The notes under the pieces are model-generated. The model did not search any database. It saw only the letters and a list, made by a program, of their open reading frames with translations, and had not been told where the DNA came from. Shown here one piece after another: positions 14,248 through 22,650 of a stretch of DNA of 44,223 bases. The position numbers and the translations under genes are program-made. Position 1 is the stretch's first letter, and each line of letters begins with the position of its first letter. Origin of the DNA: JAITWN01 sp964581365 (GTDB taxonomy: Bacteria > Pseudomonadota > Gammaproteobacteria > SZUA-140). Where the stretch lies: assembly GCA_964581365.1 (NCBI GenBank), contig CAZOOF010000014.1, positions 1-44,223 on the forward strand, written 5' to 3'.

Positions 14248-17200
14248 CCATGGTCGCCGATGACAGCGATGATCGGCGCCGGGCACTGGACCCGCGTCTG
14301 TCATGCATCGTCCAGGCGCCGGCGGGCGCGGGCAAGACCGAGCTGCTCACACAGCGCTTTCTGGTGCTGCTGGCGAATGCCGGGGCGCCGGAAGAGATCC
14401 TCGCCATCACTTTCACCCGCAAGGCGGCGAGCGAGATGCACAACCGCATCATGGGCGCACTGGATCTCGCCGCGAACGAATCGGAGCCGGAGGCCGCTCA
14501 CCGCCGGCTCACCTGGCAGCTCGCCCGCGCGGTGCTCGATGCCGACCGTCGTCACGGCTGGGAGCTGCGGCTCAATCCTTCGCGGCTGCGTATCCTCACC
14601 ATCGATGCGCTGTGCGCTGCGCTGACACGGCGCATGCCGCTGATGTCCGGCTTCGGCGCGCCGCCGCGGGTGGTCGAGGATGCCAGCGCGCTTTACCGTG
14701 AGGCGGCGCGGCAGACGATCGCGGAACTGGAAAGCGGCGAGAGCTGGTCACCGGCCATCGAACATCTGCTGCGCCATCTCGACAATGATGTGGCGCAGAT
14801 CGAAGAGCGGGTCATGCGCATGCTGGCGCAGCGCGACCAGTGGCTGCCGTTCGCCGCCGGCGGTCTCGATCGCGCGGCGCTGGAACGCTCGCTGGCCGCG
14901 GTGCGCGGCGAAGCGCTGCGCAAAGTGCGCGACTGTCTTTCCGGCGCGCTGGAAACGGAGCTGATCGAGCCGCTGCGCTACGCTCTCACCAATCGCGCCG
15001 AGGCGGGCGCCGAAGTCGACGCCGCGCTCGCTGCGCTGGCTGCGGGGCGTCTGCCGGGCACGCAGCCGGGGGAGGTCGAAGCCTGGTGCCAGATTGCCCG
15101 CAGTCTGCTGACGATGAAGGGCGAGTGGCGATCGAAGCTCACCGTCAGAGACGGATTCCCCGCAGCCGGCAAAGGAGCGGGCGCGGAACTGCGGCGCGAT
15201 ATGAAGGATCGCATGACGGCTCTGCTCGAGCGCCTGCGCGAAGAGGAGGAAGAGCTGCGGGCGGCGCTCGCAGCCCTCGACTGCCTGCCGCCCGGCGAAT
15301 ACACCGATGCACAGTGGAGTACCATCGAGGCGCTGGTCGAACTGCTGCGCTTGGCAGCGGGCCTGCTCGAGGTGATCTTCCGCGAGCGCGGCGAAGTCGA
15401 TTTTCCTCGGGTCGCCAGAGCGGCGCTGGATGCGCTCGGCGATCCGGAGCATCCCAGCGATCTCGCGCTGGCGCTCGATCGCCGCATCCGCCATATCCTG
15501 GTCGATGAGTTCCAGGATACTTCGATCGGACAGTTCCAGTTGCTGCGGGGTCTCACCGCCGGCTGGGAGCCCGGAGACGGTCGCACGCTGTTCCTCGTTG
15601 GTGATCCCATGCAGTCCATTTATCGCTTTCGCGAGGCCGAGGTCGGTCTGTACCTCAAGGCCCGCAGCGAGGGAGTGGGCGATATTGGCCTGGAAGCGCT
15701 GCAGCTCAGCGTCAACTACCGTTCCCAGGCTGGCATCATCGACTGGATCAATGATGTGTTCCGGCAGGTACTGCCGGCCCGCGAGGACGTCGAAAGCGGC
15801 GCCGTGAGTTACGCGCCTTCGCGCGCCCATCATCCGCCGCTGGCAGGGGAGGCGGTGCGCATTCATCCCCTCATCGACAGCGATGCCGCAGGGGAAGCCA
15901 GTCTGGTGCGTGATCTGGTCGTGCAGGCGCAGGAGCGCGACCCCGAAGGCAGCATCGCCGTGCTCGTGCGCGGGCGCGGACACCTGGCGGCCATCGTGCC
16001 GGCGCTCAAGGAGGCCAGCATCCGCTTCCGCGCCGTGGAGATCGAACATCTGATGCATCGCCCGGTGATCCGCGATCTGATCGCGCTCACGCAGGCGCTC
16101 ACCCATCCGGGAGACCGGCTCGCTTGGCTGAGCGTGCTGCGCGCGCCCTGGTGCGGCGTGACGCTGGCGGACATGCATGCGCTGGTCGGCGATGCGCCCC
16201 GGGAGGCCGTCTGGGATCTGCTCAATGAGGATGCGCGCCTCGAGCGCCTGTCCGCCGCCGGCAGCGCGCGCATCCTGCGCCTGCGTGAAGTGCTGGCAAC
16301 CAGCCTGGCGGAGCGGGGCCGGCGCCGTCTGCGCGAGCGGGTGGAGGGCGCATGGATGGCGCTCGGCGGTCCGGCATGCGTCGAGCAGCCGGTCGATCTC
16401 GAAGACGCGCAGGTGCTGTTCGAGGTGCTCGATGATCTGGCCGAAGGCGGCGACCTGGTCGATCGCATCCGCCTGCGCGAACGCATCGAGACGCTGTTTG
16501 CGCGCCCCGCCGCCGACGGCGATACCCGTCTGCATATCATGACCATCCACAAGGCCAAGGGGCTGGAGTTCGACACCGTGATCGTGCCCGGACTCGATCG
16601 CAAGCCGCGCGGACGCGATCAGCATCTATGGGTGTGGATGCAGCGGGCGCGCGGGGATCTGCTGCTGGCGCCGATCCGCGAGGCCGGCAGCGAGGATCCG
16701 GTGTACCGCTACATACAGGCTCTCGATCGTCAGAAGGCTGTGCATGAGGATGGGCGGCTGCTCTATGTCGCCGTGACCCGCGCTCGCCGCCGTCTGCATC
16801 TGATCGGCAATGTGGCGACGCGGGACACGGAAGAAGGACGCGTGCTGCGCGCGCCGAATGGCGATTCGCTGCTGGCGCGTCTGTGGCCGGCGGTGGAGGC
16901 GCACTTCACCGCAGCCATGCACGAGCGGGATGCGGACGCCGGGACGGAAGCGCCCGCCGTGGCAGCGCCGGCGGCAGAGCGCACGCTGTGCCGTCTTCCC
17001 CTGGACTGGCGCCTGCCGACGCCACTGCAGCCGGTGGCGGCGAGGCCGGTGGTGCTGGCGCAGCGCGGCAGCGCGATCGAGGTCGAGTTCGTCTGGGCGA
17101 GCGAAACGGCGCGGCATGTCGGCACCATCACCCATCGTCTGCTGCAGGAGTGCGCGCGCGCCGGTCTGGTCGACATGCGCAGCCTGGACGAGGCTCGTCT

Positions 17201-17630
17201 GCACGCCGCCGCCATGCGCGCACTGGCCGTGGCGGGGGTGCCGGCGGTAAGCATGGAGCGCGCGGCACAGCGCGTGGTCGATGCCATCCGCTCGACCCTG
17301 GAAGACGAGCGGGGACGATGGATACTGGATCCGCGTCATGAGGATGCGCGCTGCGAGTACGCGCTGAGCGGTGTCCACGAGGGGCGCCTGGTATCGGCGG
17401 TGATCGATCGCTGTTTCATCGACGCCGAAGGCGTGCGCTGGATCATCGACTACAAGACGGGAGCCCACGAAGGCAGCGGTCTGGACGACTTCCTGGATCG
17501 TGAGCAGGCGCGTTATCGCGAACAGCTGGAACGCTATGCGGAGATGTTTCGACGGAGAGAGCAGAGGCCGGTACGGATGGGACTGTATTTTCCGCTGCTG
17601 CGCGGATGGCGGGAGTGGGGAGGGAAATAG
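14244..17630 (+). CDS. AddA-like UvrD/Rep-family helicase-nuclease
   Basis: A 1128-residue superfamily 1 helicase with a C-terminal nuclease, expected to unwind and resect double-strand ends together with the AddB-like partner. Visible motifs: Walker A APAGAGKT (25-32), ITFTRKAASEM, Walker B VDEFQDTS (D421, E422), GDPMQSIYRFREAEV, HKAKGLEFDTVIVPGL (H769 onward) and LLYVAVTRARRRLHL. The terminal PD-(D/E)XK domain carries D1069-Y-K1071 and YREQLERYAEMF. It begins at the ATG overlapping the AddB-like stop (14244); a second in-frame ATG lies at 14250. It ends 36 bases from the convergent fdxA. RecBCD genes are not in this window, so whether this pair is the main end-resection enzyme cannot be judged here. 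Confidence 0.88.
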   Translation: MTMVADDSDDRRRALDPRLSCIVQAPAGAGKTELLTQRFLVLLANAGAPEEILAITFTRKAASEMHNRIMGALDLAANESEPEAAHRRLTWQLARAVLDADRRHGWELRLNPSRLRILTIDALCAALTRRMPLMSGFGAPPRVVEDASALYREAARQTIAELESGESWSPAIEHLLRHLDNDVAQIEERVMRMLAQRDQWLPFAAGGLDRAALERSLAAVRGEALRKVRDCLSGALETELIEPLRYALTNRAEAGAEVDAALAALAAGRLPGTQPGEVEAWCQIARSLLTMKGEWRSKLTVRDGFPAAGKGAGAELRRDMKDRMTALLERLREEEEELRAALAALDCLPPGEYTDAQWSTIEALVELLRLAAGLLEVIFRERGEVDFPRVARAALDALGDPEHPSDLALALDRRIRHILVDEFQDTSIGQFQLLRGLTAGWEPGDGRTLFLVGDPMQSIYRFREAEVGLYLKARSEGVGDIGLEALQLSVNYRSQAGIIDWINDVFRQVLPAREDVESGAVSYAPSRAHHPPLAGEAVRIHPLIDSDAAGEASLVRDLVVQAQERDPEGSIAVLVRGRGHLAAIVPALKEASIRFRAVEIEHLMHRPVIRDLIALTQALTHPGDRLAWLSVLRAPWCGVTLADMHALVGDAPREAVWDLLNEDARLERLSAAGSARILRLREVLATSLAERGRRRLRERVEGAWMALGGPACVEQPVDLEDAQVLFEVLDDLAEGGDLVDRIRLRERIETLFARPAADGDTRLHIMTIHKAKGLEFDTVIVPGLDRKPRGRDQHLWVWMQRARGDLLLAPIREAGSEDPVYRYIQALDRQKAVHEDGRLLYVAVTRARRRLHLIGNVATRDTEEGRVLRAPNGDSLLARLWPAVEAHFTAAMHERDADAGTEAPAVAAPAAERTLCRLPLDWRLPTPLQPVAARPVVLAQRGSAIEVEFVWASETARHVGTITHRLLQECARAGLVDMRSLDEARLHAAAMRALAVAGVPAVSMERAAQRVVDAIRSTLEDERGRWILDPRHEDARCEYALSGVHEGRLVSAVIDRCFIDAEGVRWIIDYKTGAHEGSGLDDFLDREQARYREQLERYAEMFRRREQRPVRMGLYFPLLRGWREWGGK

Positions 17631-17654
17631 CCGGAGCGCCGTGACGGGCTCCGG
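17631..17654. terminator. Inverted repeat between the convergent addA-like gene and fdxA
   Basis: CCGGAGC at 17631-17637 pairs with GCTCCGG at 17648-17654 around a 10-base loop, directly after the helicase stop and 13 bases before the fdxA stop. No T run follows on the plus strand, and only a short mixed tract follows on the minus strand. It could act for both genes, but weakly. Confidence 0.4.
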
Positions 17655-17666
17655 CCAGAACCGGTC

Positions 17667-17990
17667 CTATCGTTCCAGATACTTCAGCTTGTCCTTCACC
17701 CCGGCCCAGTGTTCATGGTCGGGGAGCGGATCCTTCTTTTCGGTGATCACTGGCCAGATCTTGGACAGCTCGGCATTGAGCTGAATGTAGATCTTCTGGT
17801 CCTCGGGCACGTCATCCTCGGGATGAATGGCTTCAACCGGGCATTCGGGTTCGCACAGAGTGCAGTCGATGCACTCGTCGGGGTCGATGACCAGGAAGTT
17901 CGGGCCTTCATGGAAGCAGTCGACGGGGCACACCTCCACACAGTCGGTGTACTTGCACTTCACGCACTCGTCTGACACGACAAAGGTCAT
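17667..17990 (-). CDS. fdxA: 7Fe ferredoxin FdxA ([3Fe-4S][4Fe-4S])
   Basis: Low-potential cytoplasmic electron carrier of the Azotobacter FdI/FdxA type. The 107-residue length equals that of the model protein. Cys residues are arranged as CVKCKYTDCVEVCPVDC in the N-terminus and CIDCTLCEPECPVEAI near residue 40-55. An acidic C-terminal extension of about 50 residues is typical of this subclass. The ATG at 17990 has GGAGGA just before it; the frame open to 18098 runs back into mutS and is rejected. TATAAA on the minus strand (18043-18048) and a 7-bp hairpin (18013-18034) lie between mutS and fdxA, suggesting its own promoter with a structured leader. mutS-fdxA adjacency is also seen in Pseudomonas. 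Confidence 0.95.
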   Translation of the reverse strand: MTFVVSDECVKCKYTDCVEVCPVDCFHEGPNFLVIDPDECIDCTLCEPECPVEAIHPEDDVPEDQKIYIQLNAELSKIWPVITEKKDPLPDHEHWAGVKDKLKYLER

Positions 17991-18051
17991 CGTCTCCTCC
18001 ATTTCGTCTGGGCACCGCCTGCGTGCGGGCGGTGAGATCCATTTTATATCG

Positions 18052-20745
18052 TCATATGTTAGACCTTCGCGAGCCGTCGCGCCAACCGCCCGATTCATCG
18101 GGGTTTTCCGCTGCCTGCGGCGGGTTCGAGCGGTCTCCCGAGGCTGCCAGCTTCTTCAGCTGGTAAAGCTTCTCCAGCGCCTCACGCGGGCTGAGATCAT
18201 CGGGATCGATCTTGCCGAGCGCCGCGCGCAGCGGATCCGGCGCCTCGGCTGAGGGCGGCTCCTGGCTGGCTGGGTCGGCCGCCGGGGCAGCGGAGAACAG
18301 CGGGAGCTGTGGCTGCGCATCCTGTGCCCGCGCCATGCTGCCGGCTTCCAGCTCGGCCAGCTGCGCGCGCGCGGCTTCGATCACCGTCGCCGGGATGCCG
18401 GCCAGCGCGGCGACCTGCAAGCCATAGCTCTGGTTTGCCGGGCCCTCGCGCAAGGCATGGAGAAAAACGATCGAGTTGCCGTGGCTGACCGCATCGAGAT
18501 GCACATTGGCGATGCCCTCGCTGGTCTCGGCGAGCGTGGTCAGCTCGAAATAGTGGGTGGCGAACAGGGTGTAACAGCGCAGGCTGCGAGCGAGATACTC
18601 GGCGCAGGCCCAGGCCAGGGACAGACCGTCGAAGGTGCTGGTGCCGCGGCCGATCTCGTCCATCAGGACCAGACTCTCGGCGGTTGCGTTATGCAGGATG
18701 TTGGCGGTCTCCGACATTTCCACCATGAAAGTGGAGCGTCCCCCGGCGAGGTCATCGGCGGCGCCGATGCGGGTGAAGATACGGTCGATCGGACCGATCA
18801 GCGCCCGCGTAGCCGGCACGAAGCTGCCGATCGAGGCCAGGATGACGATCAGCGCGGTCTGGCGCATGTAGGTCGACTTACCGCCCATGTTCGGTCCGGT
18901 GATGACCAGCATCCGCCGTGCGCGGTCGAGGCGCAGGTCGTTGGCGACGAACGGACCATCGAGCGCTGCCTCGACCACCGGGTGACGGCCGCCCTCGATC
19001 AGGATGCCGGGCTCGTCGGACAGTTCGGGCGCGCTCAGATTCAGCGCGTCGGCGCGCTCGGCGAGGTTGGCCAGCACATCCAGTTCCGCGATGGCTTCGG
19101 CGCTGCGCTGCAGCGTCTCGAGCTGTGGCAGCAGCGTGTCGAGTAATCCTTCGTAGAGTTCGCGTTCGCGCGCGAGCGCGCGTTCCCGCGCCGACAGCGC
19201 CCGGTCCTCGAACTTCTTCAGCTCGGGAGTGATGTAGCGCTCTGCGCCCTTCAGGGTCTGGCGGCGCACATAGTCCGGGGGAACCTGGTCGGCGCGAGCG
19301 CGGCCGATCTCGATGTAGTAACCATGCACCCGGTTATAGGAGACCTTCAGCGTCGGAATGCCGGTGCGTTCGCGTTCGCGCCGCTCCAGATCGAGCAGAT
19401 AGGCCGCGCTGTTCTCGGCCAGCCCGCGCAGTTCATCGAGTTCCTCATCGAAGCCAGGCGCGATGACGCCGCCTTCGCGCATCACCGCGGGCGGAGTGTC
19501 TACCACGGCGCGCTGCAGCAGCGCGTGCAGCTCCGGCTGCTCACCGAGCTGGCCGTCGAGCGTTTCCAGCAGCGGCGCGTCAGTGCCGGCGAGCAGGGCG
19601 TGCAGCGTGGGGAGCGCGCCGAGCGCTTCCCTTACCAGCGCCAGATCGCGCGGACGCGCGGTACGCAGGGCGATGCGGGTCAGCGCCCGTTCCAGATCGC
19701 CGACGTGGCGCAGGCATTCGCGCAGCTCCTGGTAGCGCCTGCCTTCGAGCAGGGCGGCGACCGCGTCCTGGCGCCGGCACAGCGTCTCACGGTCGCGCAG
19801 CGGCCGGTGGATCCAACGCCGCAGCAGGCGGGCGCCCATCGGATTGACGGTGCGATCGAGGATCCAGGCGAGTGTGTATTCCCGGCCGCCGCCGATCGCC
19901 GTATCGAGCTCCAGATTGCGCCGGCTGGAGGCGTCGATGATGATGGCGTCATCGGGCTGCTCGACGCGAATGCCGCGCAGATGCGGCAGGGCGCTGCGCT
20001 GGGTTTCGCGCGCGTATTCCAGCAGGCAGCCGGCGGCGGCGACCGCGACCGGATAGGGTTCGCAGCCGAACCCATGCAGGTCGCGGGTGCAGAACTGCGC
20101 CGTCAGCGCGCGCACGGCGTGGTCGTGATCGAAGTGCCAGGGCGGACGTGGACACAGGCCGCGACGTCCCTGCAGCGCATCGGGCAGGATCGCGCCTTCG
20201 GAAATCAGCAGCTCCGCCGGTCGCAGCCGTTCGATCTCGTCGACCAGCGCCTGGTCGCCGCGAAGCTCCATCACGCTGAGCCGTCCGCCGGACAGATCGA
20301 GCACCGCCAGTCCCCACACGTCTCCCTGGCGCAGCATTGCGGCGAGCAGACAGTCGCGGCGTTCTTCCAGCAGCGACTCTTCGGTGAGCGTGCCGGGGGT
20401 GACGATGCGCACGACCTGGCGTTCCACCGGCCCCTTGCTGCGCGCCGGATCGCCGATCTGCTCGCAGATCGCGACCGATTCGCCGAGCGCGACCAGGCGC
20501 GCCAGATAACTGTCCGCCGAATGAAACGGTACCCCCGCCATTGGAATCGGCGCCCCCGCCGACTGTCCGCGCGTGGTCAGAGTGATGTCGAGCAACTCGG
20601 CGGCGCGACGGGCGTCATCGTAGAACAGCTCATAGAAATCGCCCATGCGATAGAACAACAGGCGATCCGGATGTTCGGCCTTGATCGCCAGGTACTGCCG
20701 CATCATCGGCGTGTGCTGCTGCAGGTCTGCGACGCGCATCGTCAC
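18052..20745 (-). CDS. mutS: DNA mismatch repair protein MutS
   Basis: Recognises mismatches and small loops and recruits MutL; cytoplasmic dimer with ATPase. The 897-residue product has the mismatch-contacting motif DFYELF (F37, E39), the connector and lever domains, and the clamp. The ABC-type ATPase carries Walker A GPNMGGKS (617-624, K623), followed by LVLMDEIGRGTSTFDG and the ATHYFEL segment. The C-terminal tail is Pro/Ala-rich, followed by a DDLSPREALEKLYQLKKL tetramerisation-like helix. Two starts are possible: GTG at 20745 (GTGA overlap with the upstream VWA gene) or ATG at 20739. Neither has a strong ribosome site, so coupling to the upstream gene is likely. Confidence 0.97.
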   Translation of the reverse strand: MTMRVADLQQHTPMMRQYLAIKAEHPDRLLFYRMGDFYELFYDDARRAAELLDITLTTRGQSAGAPIPMAGVPFHSADSYLARLVALGESVAICEQIGDPARSKGPVERQVVRIVTPGTLTEESLLEERRDCLLAAMLRQGDVWGLAVLDLSGGRLSVMELRGDQALVDEIERLRPAELLISEGAILPDALQGRRGLCPRPPWHFDHDHAVRALTAQFCTRDLHGFGCEPYPVAVAAAGCLLEYARETQRSALPHLRGIRVEQPDDAIIIDASSRRNLELDTAIGGGREYTLAWILDRTVNPMGARLLRRWIHRPLRDRETLCRRQDAVAALLEGRRYQELRECLRHVGDLERALTRIALRTARPRDLALVREALGALPTLHALLAGTDAPLLETLDGQLGEQPELHALLQRAVVDTPPAVMREGGVIAPGFDEELDELRGLAENSAAYLLDLERRERERTGIPTLKVSYNRVHGYYIEIGRARADQVPPDYVRRQTLKGAERYITPELKKFEDRALSARERALARERELYEGLLDTLLPQLETLQRSAEAIAELDVLANLAERADALNLSAPELSDEPGILIEGGRHPVVEAALDGPFVANDLRLDRARRMLVITGPNMGGKSTYMRQTALIVILASIGSFVPATRALIGPIDRIFTRIGAADDLAGGRSTFMVEMSETANILHNATAESLVLMDEIGRGTSTFDGLSLAWACAEYLARSLRCYTLFATHYFELTTLAETSEGIANVHLDAVSHGNSIVFLHALREGPANQSYGLQVAALAGIPATVIEAARAQLAELEAGSMARAQDAQPQLPLFSAAPAADPASQEPPSAEAPDPLRAALGKIDPDDLSPREALEKLYQLKKLAASGDRSNPPQAAENPDESGGWRDGSRRSNI

Positions 20746-21506
20746 TTGAAGTCGAGCATGAGCATGCGCCCGCCGGTCTGTTCGGCGATTTCGCGGAACG
20801 CGGCTTCGGTGCGCGGTTCCGCGCGGCCGAGGGGCAGGGTGAAAACGGGGGCTGGAATGCCGGGATAGTAGATCTTGTCGACCGATGGTTCATCGCCGAT
20901 CAGCATGTATGCGCCCGGTTTGGGTGCATTGTTCGCCGCGTAGCGGAACGCGGCGCCGATGGTTTCCTGGTTGCCGGCGAAGGGAGCGTCGCTGACCAGC
21001 CGGTCCAGCACTTCGGGCATGGAACCGGTGTAGGTTTCCGCCCGGTTGTCCACGAACCAGGTCAGCGCATCAAGGCGCTTGCCGGCACGCATGACGACGT
21101 GGCGGAGGATGGGCACCAGAAACGAGGACAGGCCATGCATGGAGCCGGAGGCGTCCACGACCAGATGCACGGACTGGCCCGGGAGATCACGCAGTCCCTG
21201 GATGAACAGATCGAAATCCTTACGCCCCACGGTGAGGGTGTCGAGGATCTCATCGAGCCGGCCTTCGGTCTGCTCCAGACGTTCGACTTCACGTTCAAGG
21301 GCCTGTTGCCGCTGCTCACTTTCCTCCAGGCGCGCCTGCAGCTGCTCGATCTCGATGAGCAGATCCGGAACCTGCTCGTCGTGGGAAAAGCGGAACAGGA
21401 TCAGGACCATGACCAGCAGGAAGACGAAAGTCGCCAGCATGAGCAGCGCCATGTCAGCGAAGATTTCGTGAATGCTGGCGGGCGTCGACCGCTGTTGCCG
21501 GGCCAT
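20742..21506 (-). CDS. MotB/ExbD-like stator subunit with a von Willebrand A domain, uncharacterised
   Basis: A 254-residue protein with one N-terminal membrane helix (about 17-40), a charged coiled coil (about 44-92) and a C-terminal VWA domain (about 108-250). The helix begins EIFADMALLMLATFVFLLV. The Asp (D18) just inside the membrane, followed by Met/Ala/Phe residues, closely resembles the proton-carrying Asp segment of MotB. The VWA domain has a complete metal-ion-dependent adhesion site: D118-x-S120-x-S122 (DASGS), T182 and D205. There is no OmpA-like peptidoglycan-binding domain, which MotB, PomB and ZorB have. By topology the VWA domain should be periplasmic. It follows the MotA-like gene by 19 bases and overlaps mutS. 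Partner, ligand and function are unknown; this looks like an ion-driven device acting on a periplasmic or envelope target. Confidence 0.75.
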   Translation of the reverse strand: MARQQRSTPASIHEIFADMALLMLATFVFLLVMVLILFRFSHDEQVPDLLIEIEQLQARLEESEQRQQALEREVERLEQTEGRLDEILDTLTVGRKDFDLFIQGLRDLPGQSVHLVVDASGSMHGLSSFLVPILRHVVMRAGKRLDALTWFVDNRAETYTGSMPEVLDRLVSDAPFAGNQETIGAAFRYAANNAPKPGAYMLIGDEPSVDKIYYPGIPAPVFTLPLGRAEPRTEAAFREIAEQTGGRMLMLDFK

Positions 21507-21525
21507 GTCTGCGTGTCTGCCCGGT

Positions 21526-22548
21526 CTAGCGCGAGCGGGCCCGGCGGCGCAGGGCGCGGCGCAGGCGCGGCCACCAGGCGCGATTGACGCGAGTCATCAG
21601 ACGGATCTCGTCCCGCAGCAGATCCGTGTAGTACATCTGCAGGGCGACGGCGTCGCGCAGATTCTTGTTGCGATCGGCATCGTCACCGAGGGCATGCAGC
21701 GATGCCGTCTGTTCACGGAATGCCTGCATGGCGGTGACCGATTCCTGCAGCGCCTCCTGCAGCAGACGGGCGTTCTCGCCGAGCAGGGCGATCTCCTGGT
21801 TGAGTCGGCGCGTGTCGCGCTCGACCGTCGGCCGCATATCGCTGGTGCAGTAGACGGCGATGCGCTTGAGCGTGTCGCCGAGATCGCCGATGCCGTTGCC
21901 GGTGATCAGGGCGAAGATGCGGAGCAGTACCCCGCCGAGCACCGAGCCGAGCAGCGTTGTGTAGAAAGCCGTTCCCATGCCGCTCATGGCCAGGCGGAGG
22001 CCTCGTGACAGCTCTTCCTGATTCGTTCCCAGCGCCTCGAGCGCATTGGACAGACCGGCGAGGGTGAAGGTGAGGCCGACCACCGTTCCGATCAGCCCGA
22101 GGGTGATGAGCAGATTGCCCACCACGCCGATGGCGTCGCTGCGCCGGTGGTAGCCGTTCATTTCCATGTCGATCAGGCTGTCGAGCGCAGGCGGTCGATC
22201 GCCTCCGGTTGCCACTTTCAGCGAGGCGAAAAAGCGGTGCGTTGCGTAGCGGCCGAGGCGCGAGTCGACCGCATGCAGTCCCTGGTCGCGGGCGACCGTC
22301 CCGAGCAGGATGGCCTGCTTGGATTCACGGGTGAGCGCCAGGGTGAGAGTGAGGCTGAGGAGCAGTCCGATCAGGAACAGTACCAGAATGACGACCGTAA
22401 CCCGGCTCTGGTCGGCCTGAATGCTGTGCCACAGATCGGTGCCGGCGTAGAGCACGATGTAGACGACGGCCGAAACGAATACCCAGGCGCTCCACTGCAG
22501 CAGTGTGCGGAAGGGATGCGGGGGCAGCATAGTGTTGTGAGTAGCCAT
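21526..22548 (-). CDS. MotA/TolQ/ExbB proton-channel family protein
   Basis: A 340-residue inner-membrane protein with four predicted helices at about 15-37, 50-73, 139-166 and 187-216. The third and fourth carry the family hallmarks LGLIGTVVGLTFTLAGL and AMSGMGTAFYTTLLGSVLG, which line the proton path in MotA, TolQ and ExbB. A cytoplasmic loop lies between helices two and three. The C-terminal cytoplasmic region (about 235-320) is helical and coiled-coil-like, ending in a very basic RRALRRRARSR. It is translated just before the VWA stator partner and is expected to form a pentamer around its dimer. The gap upstream holds two CGATATT direct repeats. It is not standard flagellar MotA, TolQ or ExbB, since no tolR, tolA, exbD or tonB genes are nearby. 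Confidence 0.8.
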   Translation of the reverse strand: MATHNTMLPPHPFRTLLQWSAWVFVSAVVYIVLYAGTDLWHSIQADQSRVTVVILVLFLIGLLLSLTLTLALTRESKQAILLGTVARDQGLHAVDSRLGRYATHRFFASLKVATGGDRPPALDSLIDMEMNGYHRRSDAIGVVGNLLITLGLIGTVVGLTFTLAGLSNALEALGTNQEELSRGLRLAMSGMGTAFYTTLLGSVLGGVLLRIFALITGNGIGDLGDTLKRIAVYCTSDMRPTVERDTRRLNQEIALLGENARLLQEALQESVTAMQAFREQTASLHALGDDADRNKNLRDAVALQMYYTDLLRDEIRLMTRVNRAWWPRLRRALRRRARSR

Positions 22549-22555
22549 GATTCCA

Positions 22556-22626
22556 AATATCGAGTCCCTGAATATCGATGGTCAGCCACGGCGCAGGCGA
22601 GCTCTGCGCCTCGCGCTCGTGCGAGG
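22556..22626 (-). promoter_or_regulatory. Direct repeats and hairpins upstream of the MotA-like gene
   Basis: AATATCG occurs at 22556-22562 and again at 22571-22577 (CGATATT on the coding strand, 15 bases apart). Two hairpins follow: GGCGCAG/CTGCGCC (22590-22610) and CCTCGC/GCGAGG (22609-22626). On the minus strand CTGACC, an 18-base spacer and GATATT form a poor promoter-like pair. The hairpins have no T run. This could be the regulatory region of the channel module or the 3' end of the upstream sulfurtransferase transcript. Confidence 0.3.
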
Positions 22627-22650
22627 GCGCCCGGTGGTTCCAGCTCGAGC

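Noticed and set aside
14748..16625. Long open frame on the minus strand opposite the AddA-like helicase (about 625 codons)
   Set aside because: Shadow of the helicase codons; the plus strand carries all helicase and nuclease motifs and the antisense product resembles no family.
19324..20868. Long open frame on the plus strand opposite mutS (about 514 codons)
   Set aside because: It mirrors the mutS coding frame in high-GC DNA, has a Gln/Arg/Ala-rich shadow composition and no domain, while mutS motifs are complete on the other strand.
20742..22548. Zorya defence system (ZorAB)
   Set aside because: No ZorC/D/E partner genes are nearby, the second subunit lacks the OmpA-like domain of ZorB, and the genes lie in a core region beside mutS, not a defence island.
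22590..22626. Intrinsic terminator after the rhodanese gene
   Set aside because: Two hairpins exist but neither is followed by a T run on the minus strand.
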